Below, one piece after another: positions 1 to 5,655 of a DNA stretch of 5,655 nt. Every line of letters begins with the position of its first letter. The stretch's first letter is position 1. The position numbers were made by a program, and so were the translations under genes. The notes beneath the pieces were generated by a model. The model was not told the DNA's origin and did no database searches. It saw only the letters and a list, made by a program, of their open reading frames with translations. The stretch comes from Caldifarciminota bacterium (lineage in GTDB: Bacteria; Hydrothermota; UBA3073; NMUJ01): the NCBI GenBank assembly GCA_021158725.1, contig JAGGUB010000002.1, forward strand, positions 1-5,655. The letters are read 5' to 3'.

Positions 1-1
1 C

Positions 2-1606
2 ACCAACCCGGACGATTGGTGGAATTATGATTTACTTATCTGGAGTGATGGTGACGACCATGACCCGTTGGAGTCATCTCAGTATCGGGATTGGCTTATA
101 GATTACGTGCAGGCAGGTGGTAAGTTATTGATAGAAGGTGGTGAAGTGGGGTTCGACTTTCGGGATGATGTTGAATTTGCACGTAACGTGCTACATATTG
201 TGGATTGGGAAACCGACAACGCTGGGCCACTGGTAGTCGAATCCGGTATGGAAGATCATCCCATAGTCAGTACACCGTATTCGGTGTCCAGTACGATTTC
301 GTTAAATTACGACGATTTTGGTGATGAGGATGCACTCATACCTACAGAGGATGCGTATCTTGTTTACCATACTACGAATCGTACAAATTGTGCTGGTATA
401 CTGGTTTATGACAACAACCCCGTACCTCAGAGTGCACAGATTGTTTTCTATGCATTGAATTTTGCCAGCATCAGCGATAGTATTACACGACATAACTTAT
501 TGGCTAACACAGTATATTACCTATTGACTGAGGAGCCACCACCTCCTTCGTTAATATATGGGATAGCGAGTACGCGTGACGATGGTCGTGAAGGTATAAA
601 GGTAACTCTAATCCCTGATGGATGTACGATCACGGATACAAGTGGTAGGTTTGAATTCCCGGTCTACCCTGGTAGATATACATTATGTGCTGCGAAAGAG
701 GGGTATGCAACGGTTAGGGTTGATACACAAGTGGGTGAGTACGATACGGTGTTCGTTGAGTTAACGCTTGCACCTTACCATACCTTATATGAGTTTGATT
801 TTGAAACCTCAGATGGCGGGTTTATGTCGCATGGAATACTGTGGGAGTGGGGTACCCCCGTAGTGGGGCCATCTGTTGCACATAGTGGTGATAAATTATG
901 GGGTACAGATCTTGATGACGAATACTCCAATAATGCAAACGCATGGTTGAGATCGCCGGAGATTGACCTGTCTGGGTTCAGCAAGAACGGTGATACGGTG
1001 ATAGCGCTTGAGTTCTGGCAATGGTACGATATCGAAAGTGGTTGGGACGGCGGTAACGTGAAGATATCCACGGATGGTGGTACCAGCTGGCGTATATTGG
1101 ATACAGAGCCATATTATACAGGGACGGCAAGCTACGGTAATGCGGGTATACCCAATGAACCATGCTTCACAGGTACCGATACAACATGGCATAGGGTGAT
1201 ATGTGACCTCACTCCATATGCAGGTGATACCGTGATTATAAAGTTTCATTTCGGTAGCGATTACTCGATCACAGAGGCGGGTTGGTACATAGACGATGTA
1301 GCGATAAAATATGCGATACTTACGGGTGTGGAGGAGACCACCCCAGCTATAACGAGGTTCAACCTACACGTGACCAACCCCGTGGTTGATAGGATAAGGC
1401 TACAGTATGAGTTACCAACCAAGGAGTGTGTATCCATCACACTATATAATGTGTTGGGTCAACAGGTAGGTAGCTTGTTGCATAAGTTGTACGACCCCGG
1501 TAGATACGAGTATGAGGTGCCGATTGAGTTACCTGCTGGTGTGTACTTCTTGAGATTCAAAGCTGGTCAATATGAGGCGATGCATAAACTTATCGTCATA
1601 AGATGA
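2..1606 (+). CDS. Secreted multidomain surface protein with T9SS-like C-terminal sorting domain (5' end outside window)
   Basis: The frame is open from the left edge, so this is the last 534 residues of a larger protein; no true start is visible. Four modules can be read. Bases 2 to about 535 hold an alpha/beta segment with YDLLIWSDGDD followed by YVQAGGKLLIEGGE and, later, ALNFASI...RHNLLANTVYYLL; this resembles the glutamine-amidotransferase-like domains of exported bacterial proteins, without a recognisable catalytic Cys. After a proline run (PPPPPS-like linker), about 551-775 is a carboxypeptidase-regulatory-like beta-sandwich (DTSGRFEFPVYPGRYTL). About 785-1321 is a MAM/jelly-roll-like domain (FDFETSDGGF, ALEFWQWYDIE, VKISTDGGTSW, GWYIDDVAI). 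The last ~85 residues resemble a type IX secretion sorting domain. An extracellular or cell-surface location is therefore inferred. The substrate or binding partner cannot be told. The stop codon overlaps the xseB start. Confidence 0.85.
   Translation, partial: TNPDDWWNYDLLIWSDGDDHDPLESSQYRDWLIDYVQAGGKLLIEGGEVGFDFRDDVEFARNVLHIVDWETDNAGPLVVESGMEDHPIVSTPYSVSSTISLNYDDFGDEDALIPTEDAYLVYHTTNRTNCAGILVYDNNPVPQSAQIVFYALNFASISDSITRHNLLANTVYYLLTEEPPPPSLIYGIASTRDDGREGIKVTLIPDGCTITDTSGRFEFPVYPGRYTLCAAKEGYATVRVDTQVGEYDTVFVELTLAPYHTLYEFDFETSDGGFMSHGILWEWGTPVVGPSVAHSGDKLWGTDLDDEYSNNANAWLRSPEIDLSGFSKNGDTVIALEFWQWYDIESGWDGGNVKISTDGGTSWRILDTEPYYTGTASYGNAGIPNEPCFTGTDTTWHRVICDLTPYAGDTVIIKFHFGSDYSITEAGWYIDDVAIKYAILTGVEETTPAITRFNLHVTNPVVDRIRLQYELPTKECVSITLYNVLGQQVGSLLHKLYDPGRYEYEVPIELPAGVYFLRFKAGQYEAMHKLIVIR
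1346..1603 (+). other. T9SS type A-like C-terminal sorting domain (protein region)
   Basis: The terminal segment of the first gene has the usual order of the family: an NP-containing strand (TNPVVDRIRLQYELP), a VSITLYNVLGQQV strand with the conserved Leu-Tyr-Asn-Val-Leu-Gly, then LPAGVYFLRFKAG and a terminal KLIVIR. In Bacteroidetes such domains direct passage through the type IX secretion system and are removed or anchored at the surface; a related fold (FlgD Ig-like) is also common in candidate-phylum proteins. The usual PNPF at the first strand is replaced by TNPV. Function as a sorting signal is inferred from similarity only. Confidence 0.7.
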
Positions 1607-1821
1607 AAGATCAGCTGACGTTTGAACAGGCGCTACAGAGGGTGGAGGAAATCGTATCAACGCTTGAGCGTGGCAATATACCATTGGAAGAAGCCATCAC
1701 ATTGTATGAAGAGGGTAAGAGATTGTTAGAGTTTTGTCGTAAGAAGCTTGAAGCAGCCGAACTGAAGGTCAAGGAGCTCATCAAAGATAAGGAGGGTTAT
1801 AAGTTACGTGACCTCAAGTAG
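1603..1821 (+). CDS. xseB: Exodeoxyribonuclease VII small subunit
   Basis: A 72-residue acidic/basic helical protein with the family pattern: FEQALQRVEEIVSTLERG (residues 7-24), then IPLEEAITLYEEGKRLLEFC (26-45) and a lysine-rich third helix. Family members are usually 60-85 residues. XseB subunits bundle around the large subunit XseA to form cytoplasmic exonuclease VII, which degrades single-stranded DNA from both ends and acts in repair; XseB alone has no nuclease site. xseA is not in this window. The ATG overlaps the TGA of the upstream gene (ATGA) and no good ribosome binding site precedes it, so translation by coupling is likely. It ends in TAG directly before the dxs ATG. An in-frame GGAGGG at 1791-1796 lies too far (25 bases) from dxs to be its optimal ribosome site. 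Confidence 0.93.
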   Translation: MKDQLTFEQALQRVEEIVSTLERGNIPLEEAITLYEEGKRLLEFCRKKLEAAELKVKELIKDKEGYKLRDLK

Positions 1822-3702
1822 ATGCGCATTTTGGATAGCATAAACACGCCAGCTGACCTAAAGTCGTTATCTATAGCGGAGCTTAAGATATTAGCTGAGG
1901 AGATACGTGAGTTCATCATACGTACGGTGAGCCAAACAGGTGGCCACCTTGCACCTAACCTTGGTGCGGTCGAACTTACGCTTGCATTACATTATGTGTT
2001 TGATGCACCTACGGATAAGATAATCTGGGATGTAGGACACCAATCCTATACCCATAAGATAATCACCGGTAGGAAGGACAAATTCCATACACTACGTCAG
2101 TACGGTGGTATAAGTGGGTTCCCATCACGTGACGAAAGCGAATACGATGTATTTGGTACCGGGCACGCAGGTACGTCGATATCGGCAGCACTCGGTATAG
2201 CGGTGGCACGCGATCTTAAGGGTGAGGATTATAAAGTTATAGCAGTTATAGGGGATGGTGCACTTACTGCAGGTATGGCGTATGAGGGGTTGAACCAGCT
2301 CGGCTTCTTAAAGACGGATATGATAGTGGTGTTGAACGATAACCAGATGAGTATATCGAAAAATGTTGGTGGTATGTCGTCACACCTATCGAGGATAGCT
2401 ACATCACCTGTATATCGTAGGCTCAAAGATAAGCTATGGGAGATGTTGAACGAATTACCGAATACGGTGAGCGAACCTGCCATCGACCTTATGAGACGCA
2501 TAAAGGAGAGCATACGGAGCCTGGCGGGACAGACTACTGTGTTTGAGGAGCTCGGCATAAGCTATGTTGGTCCGATAGATGGGCATGATCTCGAACAGCT
2601 TATTGATACGTTCAAACGCGTCAAACGGCTACGTGGCCCATATTTTGTACATGTTATCACACAAAAAGGTTATGGGTATAGGCCCGCAACTTACGATCCT
2701 ACCACTTATCATGGGCCGGGGCCGTTTGATCCAGATACGGGTGAGTTGATACAGGATGACAAATTGACGTATTCGAAGTTGTTAGGTAAAACGTTAGCTG
2801 AATTGGCAGCCGATGATGAACGTATTGTAGCGGTGACTGCGGCTATGCTGGCAGGTACGGGGTTGCAGTATTTTAAGGAGCGGTTCCCTGAACGATGTTT
2901 TGATGTCGGGATAGCCGAACAGCATGCGGTGACATTTAGTGCGGGGTTGGCAGTTGAGGGGTTACGTCCGGTATGTGCGATATATTCGACATTCTTGCAG
3001 CGGGCATTTGATCAGGTCATACATGATGTGGCGATACAGAGGTTACCTGTGGTGTTTGTGATCGATCGTGCTGGTATAGTAGGTGGTGACGGTGTGACAC
3101 ATCAAGGTATATTTGATGTATCGTATTTGCGGATGATACCCAATATTGTGGTTATGGCGCCAAAGGATGGTGATGAGTTTCGTGACATGTTGTATACTGC
3201 TATAGAGTATGAAGATGGACCTGTGGCGATTAGGTATCCAAAGGCTACTGTGGATGAGGTGGATTGGCGACGACCGATGAGAAAGATCAATATTGGGGAG
3301 GCAGAAGTTTTACGTGTGGGTGTTGATGGTAACATTGTTGCAATCGGTTCAATGGTACAAACAGCGGTTGAAGCATCTAAGATATTGAAGCAGCGGGGTT
3401 ACGATGTTGGTATAATAAATGCGAGGTTTGTGAAGCCACTCGATAGAGATGTGTTACAAAGTATTGCAGATCGACCAATTATAACCGTGGAAGAGAATAC
3501 GGTGGTGGGTGGATTTGGTGCTGCCGTACGTGAGATGCTAACAGGTGTGGAGATATTAAATGTTGGGATTGAGGATGAATTTGTCAAACATGGCAGCAGG
3601 GGGGAATTGCTTGAAATACATGGGTTGACACCAAATAAAATAGCAAGTAAGGTGGGTGAGTTTTTGTCACAAAAACATAGAATAGATGTGAAAGTAAAGT
3701 AG
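1822..3702 (+). CDS. dxs: 1-deoxy-D-xylulose-5-phosphate synthase
   Basis: DXS condenses pyruvate and glyceraldehyde 3-phosphate, using thiamine diphosphate, to give 1-deoxy-D-xylulose 5-phosphate, the first step of the MEP isoprenoid pathway and a precursor of thiamine and pyridoxal. The 626 residues match the usual length (about 620). Visible landmarks: GGHLAPNLG with His42, WDVGHQSYTHK (69-79), GTGHAGTSISAALG with His115, the thiamine/metal motif GDGA at 144-147 with Asn172 in LNDNQMSIS, and GPIDGHD (250-256). In the second domain are DVGIAEQHAVTF with the catalytic Glu366, YSTF (388-391), DRAGIVGGDGVTHQG (415-429), and the C-terminal HGSRGELLEIHGL. All expected key residues are present, so the enzyme should be active. 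The start is fixed by the DSINTPADLKSLS N-terminus and lies immediately after the xseB stop, suggesting reinitiation. Leucine codon use changes sharply between the two halves of the gene. Confidence 0.98.
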   Translation: MRILDSINTPADLKSLSIAELKILAEEIREFIIRTVSQTGGHLAPNLGAVELTLALHYVFDAPTDKIIWDVGHQSYTHKIITGRKDKFHTLRQYGGISGFPSRDESEYDVFGTGHAGTSISAALGIAVARDLKGEDYKVIAVIGDGALTAGMAYEGLNQLGFLKTDMIVVLNDNQMSISKNVGGMSSHLSRIATSPVYRRLKDKLWEMLNELPNTVSEPAIDLMRRIKESIRSLAGQTTVFEELGISYVGPIDGHDLEQLIDTFKRVKRLRGPYFVHVITQKGYGYRPATYDPTTYHGPGPFDPDTGELIQDDKLTYSKLLGKTLAELAADDERIVAVTAAMLAGTGLQYFKERFPERCFDVGIAEQHAVTFSAGLAVEGLRPVCAIYSTFLQRAFDQVIHDVAIQRLPVVFVIDRAGIVGGDGVTHQGIFDVSYLRMIPNIVVMAPKDGDEFRDMLYTAIEYEDGPVAIRYPKATVDEVDWRRPMRKINIGEAEVLRVGVDGNIVAIGSMVQTAVEASKILKQRGYDVGIINARFVKPLDRDVLQSIADRPIITVEENTVVGGFGAAVREMLTGVEILNVGIEDEFVKHGSRGELLEIHGLTPNKIASKVGEFLSQKHRIDVKVK

Positions 3703-3734
3703 TTGATATGCAGAATGGTTTATTAAGTAAGTAT

Positions 3735-3740
3735 GGAGGT
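3735..3740 (+). promoter_or_regulatory. Ribosome binding site of the lipoprotein gene
   Basis: GGAGGT lies three bases before the ATG at 3744 on a tight but usable spacing. It decides the start: an in-frame ATG at 3708 has no such site and would put 12 extra residues ahead of a perfect lipoprotein signal peptide. It is the clearest Shine-Dalgarno sequence in the window; the coupled genes upstream lack one. Confidence 0.8.
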
Positions 3741-3743
3741 AAG

Positions 3744-4892
3744 ATGAAAAAATTGATACCATTGTGTGTTATTATCATAGTGGCAGGTTGCTCGTGGCTC
3801 AAGCACAAGGGTAGCATATCGGGTACGGTCACGAATGGTGGTAACCCCGTAAGCGGTGCGATAGTGTTGGCGATTGGTAAAGATAGCCTTATAGCAGGTG
3901 AGAGTATCGACTACACTAAATTGAATGGTACACTAACAGGTAATGATGGTAGGTACAAGATACAGTTGGTGGAACCCGGTACGTACTTTGTTGTTGCTAT
4001 CAAGGATGTGAATAACAACTTCACGTATGAACCAGAAGAGGACCTTATTGGCTGGTACGGTGAACGTGATACGTTAACAGGGAAGGTGGTTATACCCAAG
4101 TCGATAGAGGTGGAAGCTGGTAAAGAAACAAGAGGTGTGAATATCGATACAATGTATGTGGCACAACCACCTGTGTATGGTACACATGTGTGGATTAATT
4201 GTAGCTGGCATAGTAATGGTGATGTGATACATTTCAATGGGTTCAGCTCACCGCCAACGATTGTAACAAGTGCACAGGCAGGAGGTGTGGCGAAGATGGT
4301 AGCTACTGTGGATAATGGTGTAGATAGTTGCTGGTTATCAATTTATGATCACAGTGGTGAGCCAGCTGAGGGATGGGTACAGATAATAGCTATTGGGAAG
4401 GGTGACCCTAACATTGACAGCTTCAGTGTGTGGCGTCAATGTGCATGGCATGGTAATGGCGATGTTCTGCAGTTTGTGCCAGAATTCGATGTCTCACCCG
4501 TGATAGTCAGTAGTGCACAAGCGGGTGGGGTGGCTGAGATGGCATGTGCTGTCGATAATGCAACTGATGGGTGTTGGCTATCAATGTACGATCATAACGG
4601 TAATCCAGCTGCAGGTTGGGTACAGACGATAGCTATGGCACGTGGTACGTGGAACGAAGATCTAACTGTATGGACAGAGGTTGCATGGCATGAAGATGGT
4701 GACCAGGTGGAATTTTCGCCACCGTTTAGAGAGGCACCTGTGATAATTACCAGCGGGCAAGCAGGTGGTGTAGCCCTTATGGTGTGTGCGGTTAATAATG
4801 CAGCTGATGGGTGCTGGTTAACGATTCGTGACCATAAAGGTAACTCTGCTGCGGGATGGGTACAGATAATAGCTATTGGACCAAAGTTGTAG
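3744..4892 (+). CDS. Lipoprotein with transthyretin-like domain and three tandem 80-residue repeats
   Basis: The 382-residue product starts with a lipoprotein signal peptide: MKK, hydrophobic core LIPLCVIIIV, lipobox VAGC with acylated Cys16. Residues 24 to about 138 form a carboxypeptidase-regulatory-like beta-sandwich (SISGTVTNGGNPVSGAIV, DGRYKIQLVEPGTYFVVAIKD-type core) that includes an acidic loop DVNNNFTYEPEED (88-100), which could bind calcium. Residues 150-382 are three tandem repeats beginning at Trp150, Trp230 and Trp310, each with W-x4-WH-x2-GD, a PP/SP/AP-x-I strand, QAGGVA, CWL, a DH-x-G turn, and GWVQ-x-IA. Their outline, particularly the closing VQIIAIG, recalls H-type lectin domains, but that is a tentative reading and no named family is claimed. 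Location is inferred to be the outer membrane or cell surface. The gene follows dxs by 41 bases, so it may share its transcript. Confidence 0.88.
   Translation: MKKLIPLCVIIIVAGCSWLKHKGSISGTVTNGGNPVSGAIVLAIGKDSLIAGESIDYTKLNGTLTGNDGRYKIQLVEPGTYFVVAIKDVNNNFTYEPEEDLIGWYGERDTLTGKVVIPKSIEVEAGKETRGVNIDTMYVAQPPVYGTHVWINCSWHSNGDVIHFNGFSSPPTIVTSAQAGGVAKMVATVDNGVDSCWLSIYDHSGEPAEGWVQIIAIGKGDPNIDSFSVWRQCAWHGNGDVLQFVPEFDVSPVIVSSAQAGGVAEMACAVDNATDGCWLSMYDHNGNPAAGWVQTIAMARGTWNEDLTVWTEVAWHEDGDQVEFSPPFREAPVIITSGQAGGVALMVCAVNNAADGCWLTIRDHKGNSAAGWVQIIAIGPKL
4191..4430 (+). repeat. Lipoprotein repeat unit 1
   Basis: Codes for residues 150-229 of the lipoprotein, opening WINCSWHSNGD and closing WVQIIAIG plus a linker. 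It is the most divergent of the three: its QAGG is one residue closer to the opening Trp, its closing linker is one residue longer, and it lacks the Cys that units 2 and 3 carry nine residues before CWL. The total length is still exactly 80 codons. Confidence 0.85.
4431..4670 (+). repeat. Lipoprotein repeat unit 2
   Basis: Codes for residues 230-309, opening WRQCAWHGNGD. It is the closest relative of unit 3: counted by eye, about 42 of 70 aligned residues are identical. It carries Cys268 and Cys277, both shared with unit 3, which suggests that units 2 and 3 come from the more recent duplication. Confidence 0.87.
4671..4889 (+). repeat. Lipoprotein repeat unit 3
   Basis: Codes for residues 310-382, opening WTEVAWHEDGD and ending GWVQIIAIGPKL at the stop. 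It lacks the linker that separates the other units, as expected for the last copy. Its CWLTI segment holds a 14-base word (4813-4826) that recurs past the stop codon at 4934-4947. Confidence 0.87.
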
Positions 4893-4938
4893 TCACCATA
4901 TAGAATAGTTAGTCATAATAGAGCGATTGGGAAGCTGG
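4893..4938. other. Convergent intergenic spacer without a clear terminator
   Basis: Forty-six bases separate the lipoprotein stop from the radC stop. The only inverted repeat is TGGGAA (4928-4933) with TTCCCA (4948-4953), six pairs around a 14-base loop, reaching into the 3' end of radC. It has no T-run on either strand, so a factor-independent terminator cannot be supported. The sequence is A/T-rich in its first half (TATAGAATAGTTAGTCATAA). Confidence 0.6.
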
Positions 4939-4947
4939 TTAACGATT
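4934..4947 (+). repeat. 14-base direct repeat of the lipoprotein unit 3 coding sequence
   Basis: GCTGGTTAACGATT here is identical to 4813-4826, inside repeat unit 3, 121 bases upstream. The flanks are also partly alike (GATGGGT before one copy, GATTGGGAA before the other). The second copy covers the last codons and stop of radC. It may be a trace of a further, decayed lipoprotein repeat, or chance. Confidence 0.45.
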
Positions 4948-5640
4948 TTCCCATATATCTGTATTTTGGTGCATACTGTAGTATTTATTGTTACCAATAA
5001 TTATGTGGTCGAGAAGCTCTATCTCCATCATCTTGCTCACTTTCAGTATGCGTTGGGTGAGCTTAACATCGTCTTGGCTGGGTGTGGGATCACCCGATGG
5101 ATGGTTATGCACCAGTATTATTGAGGCTGCATGTGATTCAATTGCTGGATAGAATATTTCACGTGGATGTGCGAGGCTCGCCTCAAGTGTACCGATGGAG
5201 ATTATCTCGTCACGGATGAGTTTGTTCCTTACATCGAGGTATAACCCACGTAGTAGCTCCTTTTTGTAGCGCTCCATATCGCGTACGTATTCGTATACCT
5301 CTTGTGGTGACCTGAGGAATACATCGGTGGGCTTACCGAACAACCGCTTACCGAGTTCAAATACTGCCACCACCTGACACGCCTGTACGGGTGATAAACC
5401 GAGGACTTTCTCAACCTTCTTTACATCACCTTCGGTGAAGATTGCATGGTTACTGTACTGCGATATTATCCGCTGTGCGATCTCGAGTACACCTTCTTTC
5501 CTTGTACCTCTACCTAATATCACGGCCATCAATTCGTAATTCTTAAGCGCTTGTGGGCCATACTTTATGAGCTTCTCGCGTGGCTTCTCTTCTGGCGGTA
5601 GATCTTTGATCTTTGGCACTTTATACAATTCGTCCATCAT
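4939..5640 (-). CDS. radC: RadC-family protein (JAMM/MPN+ domain, UPF0758)
   Basis: The 233 residues match the family's usual length (about 220-230). Residues 20-100 form the helical, helix-hairpin-helix-like N-terminal part: REKLIKYGPQALKNYELMAV, then ILGRGTR and VVAVFELGKRL. Residues 105 onward are the MPN/JAMM domain, with Glu128 in KKELLRGLYLDVRNK, the metal-binding pair in VHNHPSGDPTPS (His178, His180) and Asp190; the motif is intact, so zinc binding is expected. The family was named for a supposed role in DNA repair, but its true function is unsettled and no protease substrate is established. The start is the first of two adjacent ATGs (5640 or 5637); a weak TTAGG (5655-5651) lies upstream. 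The frame stays open to the right edge without another start codon, so a longer N-terminus cannot be fully excluded. The gene converges on the lipoprotein gene. Confidence 0.93.
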   Translation of the reverse strand: MMDELYKVPKIKDLPPEEKPREKLIKYGPQALKNYELMAVILGRGTRKEGVLEIAQRIISQYSNHAIFTEGDVKKVEKVLGLSPVQACQVVAVFELGKRLFGKPTDVFLRSPQEVYEYVRDMERYKKELLRGLYLDVRNKLIRDEIISIGTLEASLAHPREIFYPAIESHAASIILVHNHPSGDPTPSQDDVKLTQRILKVSKMMEIELLDHIIIGNNKYYSMHQNTDIWENR

Positions 5641-5655
5641 CTTATAATGACCTAA

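Noticed and set aside
68..70. TTG at 68 as the start of the first gene
   Set aside because: The frame is open to the left edge, and the codons before it (YDLLIWSDGDD) belong to the same conserved domain; there is no ribosome binding site before the TTG.
775..1249. Two long antisense reading frames opposite the MAM-like domain
   Set aside because: They overlap each other and a well-supported domain, and their translations show no family features.
2229..2558. 109-codon antisense reading frame within dxs
   Set aside because: It lies wholly inside the conserved dxs gene on the opposite strand and has a low-complexity Ser-rich translation, as expected of a shadow.
3703..3734. Possible promoter between dxs and the lipoprotein gene (TTGATA at 3703, TATTAA at 3721)
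   Set aside because: The spacing between the two boxes is only 12 bases, and a start site there would leave almost no leader ahead of the ribosome binding site.
3708..3743. Start of the lipoprotein at the ATG at 3708
   Set aside because: It has no ribosome binding site and would mask the signal peptide; the ATG at 3744 has GGAGGT and gives an ideal lipoprotein leader.
4928..4953. Hairpin TGGGAA/TTCCCA as a bidirectional terminator
   Set aside because: The stem has only six pairs, the loop is 14 bases, and neither strand has a T-run after it.
4927..5124. Small + strand reading frame of 65 codons
   Set aside because: It lies almost wholly antisense to radC, has no ribosome binding site, and reads as a shadow; only its first residues matter, as part of the 14-base repeat.

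Overview
The window reads as a compact bacterial chromosome segment. Four genes run on the + strand and one convergent gene lies on the - strand, with almost no non-coding DNA. The first gene ends in a domain that resembles the type IX secretion C-terminal sorting domain, and it carries other surface modules (glutamine-amidotransferase-like fold, carboxypeptidase-regulatory-like domain, MAM-like jelly roll). This combination is typical of Bacteroidetes/FCB-group bacteria and of related uncultured lineages such as candidate division WOR-3. Codon use is rich in ATA (Ile), GGT (Gly) and CGT/AGG (Arg). The lineage is inferred; there is no rRNA or other phylogenetic marker here beyond dxs and radC.

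Layout: (1) positions 2-1606, the 3' part of a gene for a large secreted multidomain protein, cut by the left window edge. (2) 1603-1821, xseB, the exonuclease VII small subunit, overlapping the previous gene by ATGA. (3) 1822-3702, dxs, 1-deoxy-D-xylulose-5-phosphate synthase; its ATG follows the xseB TAG with no gap and in the same frame. (4) 3744-4892, a lipoprotein with a transthyretin-like N-terminal domain and three tandem 80-residue repeats, preceded by a good ribosome binding site. (5) 46 bases of intergenic DNA, then radC on the - strand (5640-4939).

The first three genes look translationally coupled and probably form one transcription unit; the lipoprotein gene may be its last member, 41 bases after dxs. 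xseB next to dxs is a remnant of the widespread xseB-ispA-dxs order, here without ispA. DXS feeds the MEP isoprenoid pathway in the cytoplasm; XseB would need an XseA encoded elsewhere. The two envelope proteins on either side of this housekeeping pair share a modular style (a carboxypeptidase-regulatory-like beta-sandwich in each) but have no evident metabolic link to it.

No novel defence system, mobile element, CRISPR array or RNA gene is visible. The points most worth a second look are the triple-repeat lipoprotein, a sharp leucine-codon shift inside dxs, the single in-frame stop between xseB and dxs, and a 14-base duplication at the convergent lipoprotein/radC junction.
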